From CAYRXM01 sp964449465 (lineage in GTDB: Bacteria > Chloroflexota > Anaerolineae > JAFGEY01): a stretch of DNA of 64,000 nt. The stretch covers positions 54,973 to 118,972 of the forward strand of contig CAYVBK010000013.1 of the NCBI GenBank assembly GCA_964449465.1. The letters run 5' to 3'. Positions 39,500 to 47,235 of the stretch are shown one piece after another. The translations under genes and the position numbers were made by a program. The notes beneath the pieces are model-generated. The model saw only the letters and a list, made by a program, of their open reading frames with translations, did not search any database and was not told where the DNA came from. The first letter of the stretch is position 1, and every line of letters begins with the position of its first letter.

Positions 39500-40981
39500 A
39501 TGGACGTTCGCAAGGATTATTACACGGAACTGAATCTCACCGCCTCGGCGACGCCTCAGGAGATCAAGAGCGCGTATCGGGCGTTGGCGATGCGCTTTCA
39601 CCCTGACGCCAACGCAGAAGCCAGTTCTCCAGAGCGATTTCGGCGCATTCAGGAAGCCTATGACATTTTGGGCGATCCACAAAAACGCCAGGAATACGAC
39701 CTTCAACGCGAAAAAGAGGGTCTGGTTGCGCCATCGGTTCTGGTGCTGAAACTCACCCCAAGCCACCGCACCCTCTTGCAGATGGATGAAGAGCAGGCTT
39801 TGTATGTATTGGTCGAGATTTATCCGCGCTCGGATATTGAAGTCAAACGTCTGCCACTCAACCTGTGCCTGGTCATTGACCGCAGCACCTCAATGCAAGG
39901 AGTACGTCTGCAGCGAGTCAAAGACGCCACCAACTTTATCATTGATTTTTTGGACGACGCCGATGTGTTTTCACTGGTGACATTTAGCGACCGGGCCGAA
40001 GTCGTCATTCCCAGCCAGGCCAACACCAACAAAGCCTACGCCAAGTCTCGAGTCAGCACCATACGCAGTTCGGGCGGCACCGAAATTTTGCAAGGAATGC
40101 TCACTGGCCTGAACGAAATTGATCGCTGGAGGTCGCCGGATATGGTGAACCATATCATTTTGCTGACCGACGGGCAGACCTATGGCGATGAAGAACAGTG
40201 CATCCGCGAAGCGCAGTCGGCCTGCCAGCGCAAGATCGGCATTAGCACGATGGGCATCGGTCAGGATTGGAACGACAAGCTGTTGGATGAGATCGCCCGG
40301 CAGAGCGGCGGCACCTCGACCTATATTGATTCAGCGGCCAAAGTCACCACGTTTTTCCGCGACTGCATTCACAACCTGTCGGCTGTAGTCGGGCGCGACC
40401 TGCGCCTGACGCTGCGTCTGAATGAACACGTCCGGCTGCGCGAGGCATTCCGCGCCGCCCCCTATATGGAACACCTGACGGTAAACCAAAACACCATTTC
40501 ACTGGGGCAGTTGGGCTCAGAACAGCCTTGTGTGGTACTGCTCTCGCTGCTTGTCACCACGACCGAGAGCGGCAACCTGTACGCCGGCCAGGTCGAACTA
40601 GAAGCCGACATCCCCACCCTGCGTCGCCGGCAGTATCAGGCCAAAAAGGACATCGAGGTCGAAGTAACCGCGCAGGCCAGTAGCGTTAGCCGCGCCGTGC
40701 CATCCAACATTACCAGCATATTGGGCAAGCTGGCTATTTTCAAAATGCAGGAAAAGACCATGAGTGAACTGGAAAACGGCCAGGTCGAGCAGGCTACTCA
40801 GCGATTGGAGACCATGGCCACTCGCCTGCTGAGTTTGGGAGAAAATGAATTGGCCAAAGCGGCGCTGCTCGAAGCCGGACGGATCGCCCGCACCGGACAT
40901 TTATCCCCCGAAGGACGAAAGAAAATCCGCTACGGCACCCGTAGTCTTTCCACTTTTCCCAAGGAGATAGGCTATGATTAA
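39500..40981 (+). CDS. J-domain / von Willebrand factor A fusion protein
   Basis: About 493 residues. A DnaJ J-domain (about 5-70) with HPD at 34-36 (RFHPDANAEA) would stimulate DnaK. A VWA domain (about 115-290) has the metal-ion site DRSTSM near 127 (DxSxS), a Thr in SSGGTEI and an Asp in LLTDGQTYG. The C-terminal part (beta-rich, then helical ARLLSLGENELAKAA) is of unknown type. VWA proteins assemble or remodel complexes with metal and partner binding. The 3' end overlaps the FHA gene by 8 nt. The fusion is unusual; its association with kinase, PP2C and FHA recalls TerY-P triads (inference). Confidence 0.9.
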   Translation: MDVRKDYYTELNLTASATPQEIKSAYRALAMRFHPDANAEASSPERFRRIQEAYDILGDPQKRQEYDLQREKEGLVAPSVLVLKLTPSHRTLLQMDEEQALYVLVEIYPRSDIEVKRLPLNLCLVIDRSTSMQGVRLQRVKDATNFIIDFLDDADVFSLVTFSDRAEVVIPSQANTNKAYAKSRVSTIRSSGGTEILQGMLTGLNEIDRWRSPDMVNHIILLTDGQTYGDEEQCIREAQSACQRKIGISTMGIGQDWNDKLLDEIARQSGGTSTYIDSAAKVTTFFRDCIHNLSAVVGRDLRLTLRLNEHVRLREAFRAAPYMEHLTVNQNTISLGQLGSEQPCVVLLSLLVTTTESGNLYAGQVELEADIPTLRRRQYQAKKDIEVEVTAQASSVSRAVPSNITSILGKLAIFKMQEKTMSELENGQVEQATQRLETMATRLLSLGENELAKAALLEAGRIARTGHLSPEGRKKIRYGTRSLSTFPKEIGYD

Positions 40982-41480
40982 ATGTCCTTCTTGCGGAGAA
41001 AGTTACCCCGAAAATACATTGTTTTGCGACGAATGTGGCACGTATCTGCTGGCCAACGGCAACAATCTCACCGACTCGCTGCCCGGTGAAAGTGTGTCAT
41101 GGGTAGACAATGACACCAAAACCGCCGACTCGGCCAACGCCCCCGGCACACGCCCACTCAACATTCGCATCGCCATTCTGGACACAGGACGACAGTTGGA
41201 ACTCCCTCTCAACAAAGAGATCAACATCGGTCGACTGGATGCCACCAGCGCCACATTCCCAGAGGTAGACCTGACTACCGACCGGGGGCTGGAAAAAGGG
41301 GTCTCACGCCGCCATGCCAAAATCACGCGCAAAGGGTCGGGCCTGTTTCTCGAAGACCTGGGCAGCGTCAACGGCACTTTTTTGAACGGCCGCCGGCTGA
41401 CCCCTTATTTGCCGCATGCCTTGAGCGACAAAGATGAAGTACGTATCGGCAAGGTCATGTTGCGCATCTATTTGAGCTAG
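40974..41480 (+). CDS. Zinc-ribbon / FHA-domain protein
   Basis: About 168 residues: an N-terminal zinc ribbon (CPSCGES..CDECGTY), an acidic/Thr-rich linker (about 30-60) and an FHA domain (about 65-168) with the phospho-Thr-binding signature IGRLD, VSRRHAKI and LGSVNGTFLNG. FHA domains bind phosphothreonine, so this is the natural reader for the kinase in the operon; the linker has several Ser and Thr that could be targets. The ATG lies inside the preceding gene. Confidence 0.93.
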   Translation: MIKCPSCGESYPENTLFCDECGTYLLANGNNLTDSLPGESVSWVDNDTKTADSANAPGTRPLNIRIAILDTGRQLELPLNKEINIGRLDATSATFPEVDLTTDRGLEKGVSRRHAKITRKGSGLFLEDLGSVNGTFLNGRRLTPYLPHALSDKDEVRIGKVMLRIYLS

Positions 41481-41495
41481 ACAAGGAGAATGTGA

Positions 41496-41741
41496 ATGGC
41501 CTTTACCGTGATTGTGCATGTGTCCAACGAAGACCCATTTATGGCCGAAATGGAAAACCTGCCCTCGCCAACCGATCAAAGTATGACCTTTACCAACCCG
41601 CGCAAACGAGATGGCAAACCATTGCACTATGTCGCCGAAGAATCTGTCTCGATCATCTTTCCATGGCACCGCATCAGCTTTATCGAAGTCATGCCCGGCG
41701 AAGAGATGCGCGAAGAAGTAGACCTGTTCTTCCGTAAATAA
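41496..41741 (+). CDS. 81-residue protein of the signalling operon, unknown function
   Basis: A small soluble protein opening MAFTVIVHVSNEDPFMAEME, with beta-rich text (FPWHRISFIEVMPGEE) and an acidic C-terminus. It has a good ribosome site (AAGGAG, 6-7 nt). Family not recognised. It lies 15 nt after the FHA gene and 8 nt before the response regulator, so it is certainly part of the operon. Confidence 0.8.
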   Translation: MAFTVIVHVSNEDPFMAEMENLPSPTDQSMTFTNPRKRDGKPLHYVAEESVSIIFPWHRISFIEVMPGEEMREEVDLFFRK

Positions 41742-41749
41742 TCTCCAAT

Positions 41750-42475
41750 ATGGAACAATCGGACAAAAAACTGATCCTGGCAGTAGATGACGAACCTCGC
41801 ATGACCCGGTTTATCCGCATGAACCTGGAACTGGAAGGATACCGCGTGATCGAGGTCACTAACGGGCTGGATGCGTTGCAGCGGGTACGCGACGACCTGC
41901 CCGATCTGGTGTTGCTCGACGTGATGATGCCCGATATGGATGGATTTGAAACCCTTGAGCGCATCCGCGACATATCCAGCGTGCCGGTGATCATGTTGAC
42001 CGCCAAAGCTCAAGAGGATGACAAAGTACGTGGCCTGGAACTGGGCGCCGACGACTATGTCACCAAGCCTTTTTCGTCCAGAGAACTGTCCAGCCGGATC
42101 AAGGCCCTTTTGCGGCGCGCCGAAGCGGTGCAAACCACCGACAAGACAGTGGTACAGGTAGATGATCGGTTGTCCATTGACTTTCAACGGCACGAGGTCT
42201 GGGTGGATGGCAAACAGATCAAACTGCGCCCCACCGAATATCGTCTTTTGTACCACCTGGTCAATAACGCCGGCTGGTTTATGAGCCACGAAACGCTGCT
42301 CTCCAAAGTCTGGGGATACGAGTATCGGGATGATATTCAATATCTGCGCCTGTACATTCGCTACTTGCGCGAAAAAATCGAAATGGACCCGGCCAACCCT
42401 CAATACATCTTGACCGAGCGTGGTGTGGGGTATCAATTTGCCAAAAAGCCGGGCCAGGCCAACAAGCAGGAGTAG
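41750..42475 (+). CDS. OmpR/PhoB-family response regulator
   Basis: About 241 residues. The receiver (about 8-120) has the acidic pair VDDEP, the phospho-acceptor Asp in LVLLDVMMPDMDG, Thr in MLTAKA and Lys in DDYVTKPF. A winged-helix DNA-binding domain (about 135-235) follows, with LRPTEYRLLYHLVNNAG and YIRYLREKIE..ERGVGYQF. No histidine kinase is next to it, so its input is either a distant kinase or cross-talk from the Ser/Thr kinase of this operon. Confidence 0.94.
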   Translation: MEQSDKKLILAVDDEPRMTRFIRMNLELEGYRVIEVTNGLDALQRVRDDLPDLVLLDVMMPDMDGFETLERIRDISSVPVIMLTAKAQEDDKVRGLELGADDYVTKPFSSRELSSRIKALLRRAEAVQTTDKTVVQVDDRLSIDFQRHEVWVDGKQIKLRPTEYRLLYHLVNNAGWFMSHETLLSKVWGYEYRDDIQYLRLYIRYLREKIEMDPANPQYILTERGVGYQFAKKPGQANKQE

Positions 42476-42479
42476 AAAA

Positions 42480-42992
42480 ATGAACCGCACACTAAAAATC
42501 GTCGTGACCGGGCCGTTCAGCGCCGGCAAGACAGAATTGATCAAGGCCGTCAGCGAAATTGAGGTGGTTTCCACCGAACGCAAGTTGAGCCGTGACGCAT
42601 TGCCCGGCAAAGAAGAGACCACCGTGGCAATGGATTATGGCCGCACCACCCTGAACGATATGACCATTCAACTGTTCGGCACGCCTGGCCAGCCACGCTT
42701 TGACTTTATGTGGGATATTTTAGCCAAAGAAATGGATGGCTTTGTGGTTATGGTAGACAGCACCGACCCCAAAACCTTTGACACGGCTCGCGAACTGATC
42801 AAAACCTTTCGCAGCTTTGAAAACGTGCCGTACATTGTCGCCGCCAACAAACAAGACCTGCCGAACGCCATCTCGCCCCAAGAACTGCGCGCTGCACTGG
42901 GACTGGAAACGCAGGCGCCGGTAGCACAGTGCATCGCCACCGATCCGCTGGTGGTGCAACAAATCTTGATCGAGTTGACGCGCGATCTGTGA
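42480..42992 (+). CDS. Small Ras-like GTPase (MglA/CvnD-like)
   Basis: About 170 residues. G1 is GPFSAGKTE, G3 reads FGTPGQPRF (the form seen in CvnD-type GTPases, without the usual Asp), G4 is NKQD, and a switch-I region lies near ETTVAMDYG. Such GTPases set polarity or act in membrane-signalling relays, usually with a Roadblock-type regulator, none of which is seen in this window. The ATG at 42480 begins 4 nt after the response regulator's stop. It is the last gene before the operon terminator. Confidence 0.92.
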   Translation: MNRTLKIVVTGPFSAGKTELIKAVSEIEVVSTERKLSRDALPGKEETTVAMDYGRTTLNDMTIQLFGTPGQPRFDFMWDILAKEMDGFVVMVDSTDPKTFDTARELIKTFRSFENVPYIVAANKQDLPNAISPQELRAALGLETQAPVAQCIATDPLVVQQILIELTRDL

Positions 42993-43021
42993 CCTGCTGT
43001 CACCATCGCATAGGTCGGCCC

Positions 43022-43066
43022 AAACACGGAGAACATCCGGGCATGTGACGATGTTCTCCGTGTTTC
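43022..43066 (+). terminator. Terminator of the signalling operon
   Basis: AAACACGGAGAACATC (43022-43037) and GATGTTCTCCGTGTTT (43050-43065) are perfect 16-bp inverted repeats with a 12-nt loop and a short T run (TTTC). It separates the GTPase gene from the FemABX-like genes. Confidence 0.82.
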
Positions 43067-43087
43067 TATGTTACTCAACGAGGAAAA

Positions 43088-44110
43088 ATGCACGATCCAA
43101 TATCCCCTACCGAATGGGATTATTTTGTTCAGACACACCCGGCCGGGCATGTGCTGCAAACCTCTCGATGGGGCCAACATCAGGCCCAATTTGGTTGGAA
43201 GGTAGAACGGGTGACGATCACAACAGACCAGGTTGTGGCCGGCGCGCAGGTCTTGTTTCGCCGCTTGGCGCCGGGGCTGATCACCGCCTATATCCCCAAA
43301 GGCCCGCTGATGGATTGGAATCGCCCTGATATATGTTCATCTTTGTGGGCGGCCATCCATCGCCTGTGCCGCTCCCGCCGGGCCTTGTGGCTCAAGATCG
43401 AACCCGACCTGCCTGAATCGCCCGAATTGGCCGTCCAATTGATGCAGTGGGGTCTGATCCCTGCGCCGTTTCACATCCAACCGCGGCGAACCATCTGGCT
43501 GGACCTGACGCCCGATCTGGACGAGATTTTTAGCCGCATAAAGAGCAAATGCCGCTACAATGTGCGCCTCTCAGAACGCAAAGGGGTGCAGGTTTATGCA
43601 GGTCAGCGAAAGGAGATGGACATTTTCAATCAATTGCGCGCCGTGACTGGTCAGCGCGACGATTTTCACATCCACGACCCGGCCTACTATGACCAGGTAT
43701 ACGAACTTCTTGTCGCGGCCGGATATGGGCAGTTGTTCATTGCTCATTACGAAGGACAGCCCCTGGCGGCCATCATCATTTTGGCCTGCGGCGGCAAGGC
43801 CTGGTACGTATACGGTGCGTCGAGCAATGAACATCGCGAGCGTATGCCCAATCACGCCATCCAATGGGCGGCGATTCGCTGGGCCAAAGAACGTGGCTGC
43901 AAACTGTACGATTTATGGGGCATCCCCGACGAGGACCCAGACACGCTCGAAGCGCAATTCGCCGGGCGCGAAGATGGACTATGGGGGGTGTACCGTTTTA
44001 AGCGCGGCTGGGGCGGACAGATCGTGCGCTATATCGGCGCGTTCGATTACGTATACAACCGACCTCTTTACGCATTGTATCGTTACTGGATCAGCCGGCG
44101 GTCAAGATGA
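43088..44110 (+). CDS. FemABX-family aminoacyltransferase-like protein (first copy)
   Basis: About 340 residues with the double-GNAT fold of FemA/FemX/FmhB. Typical text: IPKGPLMDW in the first half, FSRIKSKCRYNVRLSERKGV at the domain junction, and RERMPNHAIQWAAIRWAKERG with KLYDLWGIP in the second half. Relatives transfer amino acids from aminoacyl-tRNA to lipid II side chains, or modify other cell-wall precursors. GAGGAAAA gives the ribosome site. Its stop overlaps the start of a second copy. Confidence 0.88.
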   Translation: MHDPISPTEWDYFVQTHPAGHVLQTSRWGQHQAQFGWKVERVTITTDQVVAGAQVLFRRLAPGLITAYIPKGPLMDWNRPDICSSLWAAIHRLCRSRRALWLKIEPDLPESPELAVQLMQWGLIPAPFHIQPRRTIWLDLTPDLDEIFSRIKSKCRYNVRLSERKGVQVYAGQRKEMDIFNQLRAVTGQRDDFHIHDPAYYDQVYELLVAAGYGQLFIAHYEGQPLAAIIILACGGKAWYVYGASSNEHRERMPNHAIQWAAIRWAKERGCKLYDLWGIPDEDPDTLEAQFAGREDGLWGVYRFKRGWGGQIVRYIGAFDYVYNRPLYALYRYWISRRSR

Positions 44111-45153
44111 ACAAGTTGCTCATCCAGGATCGATCCACATGGAACCGCGCCCTGCTGGCGCTGCCAGGGCCGCATGTATTACAAAGCTGGGAGTGGGGGC
44201 AGGTCAAAAGCCGCCATGCCTGGAAGCCCACCCGGCTGCTTTGGCAGCAAAACGGGCAGCCCGTCGCTGCAGCCCAGGTGTTGCGCCGCCCGTTGCTCGG
44301 CACGCTCTGGGGGATGATGTATGTCCCCAAAGGCCCCCTGCTTGACCATGCCAACTCGACCGTCTTGAGCCAGGTATTGGCCGACCTGGAGAATTTTGCC
44401 CGCCAACAGCGCGCCATCTTGATCAAAATAGACCCCGACACCGACCGATCTGCCGTCCAAGACGCTCTGCTTGAGCGAGGCTGGCAGTATTCTGATGAGC
44501 AGATCCAATTTCGCAACACCGCCCTGCTCGACCTGACCCGTTCTGAAGAAGAACTGCTCCAGGCTATGAAAAGCAAAACCCGCTACAACATCCGCCTGGC
44601 CGAGCGCAAAGAGGTGACGGTACGCATCGGCTCGATACAAGATATTCCTCTGTTCTATGCCATGTATGCAGAAACCGGCCAACGAGATGGATTTCTCATT
44701 CGCCCATTGGCCTATTACCATGACGCCTGGCAGACATTTCTGGAGGCCGGAATGGGGCAAATGTTTCTGGCCGAAGCACAAGGAGAAACCATTGGCGGGG
44801 TGATCCTGTTTCGGTTTGGTCAAACAGCCTGGTACATGTATGGCGCATCTACCGAGCGACAACGCGAGCGCATGCCCAACTATGCCCTGCAATGGCAGGC
44901 CATCCGCTGGGCCAAATCGGCGGGATGCACAACATACGACCTGTGGGGCGCGCCCACCGTACTGGATGAGAGCGATCCTTTGTGGGGAGTCTGGCGATTC
45001 AAAGAAGGGTTGGGCGCCGTGTGGACGCCTCACATCGGCGCGTATGATTATGCCACGTCGCCCGGGCTGTACCGACTCTTGACCGTCCTGCTGCCGCGCT
45101 ATCGCCGCCTGCTGCGACAGTTCATCGGCGGCAGGCCTGCACAAAAGCCTTGA
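44107..45153 (+). CDS. FemABX-family aminoacyltransferase-like protein (second copy)
   Basis: About 348 residues and clearly a paralogue of the gene before it: VPKGPLLDH, LLQAMKSKTRYNIRLAERKEV, RERMPNYALQWQAIRWAKSAG and YDLWGAPT. The two start codons are joined by ATGA, so they are cotranslated. Two unequal Fem proteins in tandem usually add successive residues of a peptide bridge, which fits a monoderm-type wall. Its last 32 bases overlap the convergent hydrolase gene. Confidence 0.88.
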   Translation: MNKLLIQDRSTWNRALLALPGPHVLQSWEWGQVKSRHAWKPTRLLWQQNGQPVAAAQVLRRPLLGTLWGMMYVPKGPLLDHANSTVLSQVLADLENFARQQRAILIKIDPDTDRSAVQDALLERGWQYSDEQIQFRNTALLDLTRSEEELLQAMKSKTRYNIRLAERKEVTVRIGSIQDIPLFYAMYAETGQRDGFLIRPLAYYHDAWQTFLEAGMGQMFLAEAQGETIGGVILFRFGQTAWYMYGASTERQRERMPNYALQWQAIRWAKSAGCTTYDLWGAPTVLDESDPLWGVWRFKEGLGAVWTPHIGAYDYATSPGLYRLLTVLLPRYRRLLRQFIGGRPAQKP

Positions 45154-45835
45154 ACAGGCCCAACATCCGCTCGTCGTGAGCGGCCAGGTTTTCGGGGTGC
45201 CACTGCACCCCAACAACAAACGGCGCATCGGCCATTTCGATTCCTTCGATCACCCCATCGGGTGCCCAGGCCGTGGCCACAAACCCCGGAGCCACATCCT
45301 TGACTGCCTGATGGTGGCGGCTGTTGGTTGAACATTCCACGACGCCCAAAGCCGCTGCCAGGCGTGTGTCGGCCTGAACGCGAACCTTATGAGCAGCATT
45401 TTCGCCGGGGCAGGCATGCGGCAACGCGACAGGATACTGGGCCGGCAAATCTTGATACAGTGTTCCGCCGGCCGCCACATTGATCAATTGAATTCCCCGG
45501 CAGATGGCCAGAACCGGCATCCGCTCGGCCAACGCCCAACGCGCCAGGGTCAATTCGACATAGTCCAGGTCATCGTCCACCCGGCCAAGTTGGGGATGGG
45601 GTGACTCTCGGTAAAAAGCGGGCGCCACGTCTACCCCGCCGGGAAACAGCAGACCGTCCAGCCGCTCATAAATGCTGCGCCAGGCCTCGACATTCAAACG
45701 AATGGGTATTAACAGCGGCGCACCGCCGGCCATCGCCACCGCCGGCGCATAATCGCCATACTGAGCATCCACCACATACGAAGCGTGTTCAGGCTGCATC
45801 CGGTGCGCCACAATGCCGATCACTGCAAGACCCAT
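45122..45835 (-). CDS. Class I glutamine-amidotransferase-like hydrolase (peptidase C26, PuuD-like)
   Basis: About 237 residues. The triad of gamma-glutamyl-GABA-hydrolase-like enzymes is visible: the Cys nucleophile in LAICRGIQ, then His and Glu in GVQWHPE, with the conserved NSRHHQA segment. Members cleave gamma-glutamyl bonds of polyamine or folate conjugates. ATG 45835 is preferred for its purine-rich upstream region, but an earlier ATG at 45859 is possible. The 3' end overlaps the FemABX gene on the other strand. Confidence 0.82.
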   Translation of the reverse strand: MGLAVIGIVAHRMQPEHASYVVDAQYGDYAPAVAMAGGAPLLIPIRLNVEAWRSIYERLDGLLFPGGVDVAPAFYRESPHPQLGRVDDDLDYVELTLARWALAERMPVLAICRGIQLINVAAGGTLYQDLPAQYPVALPHACPGENAAHKVRVQADTRLAAALGVVECSTNSRHHQAVKDVAPGFVATAWAPDGVIEGIEMADAPFVVGVQWHPENLAAHDERMLGLFKAFVQACRR

Positions 45836-45861
45836 CTTGCCCTGCCTCTCAACATGCAAAC

Positions 45862-45896
45862 AAACCGAGAGCGCAAAAGATTTGCGCTCTCGGTTT
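45862..45896 (-). terminator. Terminator of the ribosomal superoperon
   Basis: AAACCGAGAGCGCAAA (45862-45877) and its exact complement (45881-45896) form a perfect 16-bp stem with a 3-nt loop, followed on the minus strand by a short T-rich tail. It lies 25 nt after the rplS stop. Confidence 0.85.
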
Positions 45897-45920
45897 CAAT
45901 TTCTCATTGAGACAAAACGA

Positions 45921-46280
45921 CTAACTCATTCGCTTTTCGCGCAGCCGCGAGGCCCTGCCGGTGCGATCTCGCAAATAGTACAGTCTGGCCCGACGCACGT
46001 GCGACTGGCGCAGAACCTCTATCTTTTCCAGGCGCGGGGAATTGAGCAAAAACGTCCGCTCGACGCCAATACCGTGTGAGGCGACACGCCGCACCGTCAT
46101 ACTGGCATTGATCCCCCCCTGGCGCACGCGAATGACCGTCCCTTGAAACACCTGCACACGCTCACGGTTGCCCTCGACAATGCGCACATGGGCGCGCACC
46201 GTATCCCCGGCCTCAACCTGAGGAACCTCGGGCCTGGGCTGCGTGTGTTCATACTCGACCGATTTCATCAACTCTGACAT
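45921..46280 (-). CDS. rplS: 50S ribosomal protein L19
   Basis: About 119 residues. Text such as GDTVRAHVRIVEG and VQVFQGTVI is characteristic, as are GIGVERTFLLNSPRLEKIEV and RRARLYYLRDRTGRASRL. It sits at the 30S-50S interface. ATG 46280 is chosen to align with the usual L19 N-terminus; an ATG 12 bases earlier directly abuts the purine-rich site. It is the last gene of the superoperon, 26 nt after rpsI, not in the usual rpsP-rimM-trmD context. Confidence 0.93.
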   Translation of the reverse strand: MSELMKSVEYEHTQPRPEVPQVEAGDTVRAHVRIVEGNRERVQVFQGTVIRVRQGGINASMTVRRVASHGIGVERTFLLNSPRLEKIEVLRQSHVRRARLYYLRDRTGRASRLREKRMS

Positions 46281-46306
46281 ATTTGTAGCCATCCTTCCAG
46301 GTGAGC

Positions 46307-46702
46307 TTAGCGCTTGGTGTACTGCGGCGCCTTGCGAGCACGCTTCAAACCGGGTTTCTTGCGCTCCTTGACGCGCGGGTCGCGAGTCAAAAAGTCGCCC
46401 TTGCGCAGCACGGCACGCAGTTCAGGGTTCAATTTGATCAGCGCACGCGCCAATCCCTGACGCACTGCGTCCACCTGACCAGTAGCCCCGCCGCCCTTGA
46501 CATACGCGCTGACAAAAAAGGCACCCGCTGTGTTCGTCACCTGGAGCGGCTCGGTGGCTCGCCCCATATCGCCGATTCGCGCAAAATACTCTGCGGCCGG
46601 CTTGTCGTTGACCAGCATCTGCCCGATCTGCCCCACCGTATACAGGCGCACGCGAGCTGTGGCTGCTTTTCGCCGTCCTACGCCCTCGTAATAAGTATTC
46701 AT
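46307..46702 (-). CDS. rpsI: 30S ribosomal protein S9
   Basis: About 131 residues with the family start YYEGVGRRKAATARVRL, GGGATGQVDAVRQGLARAL and the C-terminal RKAPQYTKR tail, which reaches the P-site tRNA. It follows rplM by 12 nt, the normal L13-S9 pair. Confidence 0.97.
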   Translation of the reverse strand: MNTYYEGVGRRKAATARVRLYTVGQIGQMLVNDKPAAEYFARIGDMGRATEPLQVTNTAGAFFVSAYVKGGGATGQVDAVRQGLARALIKLNPELRAVLRKGDFLTRDPRVKERKKPGLKRARKAPQYTKR

Positions 46703-46714
46703 ATCATACTCTCC

Positions 46715-47143
46715 TTACAGTTCCAAAACCTTGGGCTGCTGGGCTTGATGCGGGTGATCGGCGCCAGCATAGATTTTGAGCTTTTTGATCATTTTACGTC
46801 CCAGAGGCCCCTTGGGCATCATCCCTTTGACGGCTAGCTTGATCGCAAAGGTAGGATGACGTTGCATCTGATCGCGCAAGCTGATCTCGGTCAACCCGCC
46901 CATATAACCCGAATGACGATAATACATCTTTTGATCCATCTTGCGTCCAGTCACATGGATCTGGTCGGCATTGATCACGACCACAAAGTCACCGTTGTCA
47001 AGATGGGGACTGTAAGTGGGTTTGTGCTTGCCCCGCAAAATCTGGGCGATGCGCGAAGCCAACCGCCCCAATGTCTGGCCGGCTGCATCAACCACATACC
47101 ACTGACGCTGAATGTCGTTCTCTTTGACAATAAACGTTTTCAC
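46715..47143 (-). CDS. rplM: 50S ribosomal protein L13
   Basis: About 142 residues: RQWYVVDAAGQTLGRLAS, GDFVVVINADQIHVTGRK and MMPKGPLGRKMIKKLKIYAG are family hallmarks. It is an early 50S assembly protein. Start GTG 47143, with AAGGAG seven bases upstream; the longer open frame upstream has no L13 similarity. The first 92 bases upstream up to truA hold no gene. Confidence 0.96.
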   Translation of the reverse strand: MKTFIVKENDIQRQWYVVDAAGQTLGRLASRIAQILRGKHKPTYSPHLDNGDFVVVINADQIHVTGRKMDQKMYYRHSGYMGGLTEISLRDQMQRHPTFAIKLAVKGMMPKGPLGRKMIKKLKIYAGADHPHQAQQPKVLEL

Positions 47144-47235
47144 CTGGACACTCCTTGCAAAGCCCAACTCGTTGGGCCAAGACCCGATTTCTAAGGTCAG
47201 ACTTGGAACCCGACCTGCTCGAAACCCGCTTTTAT

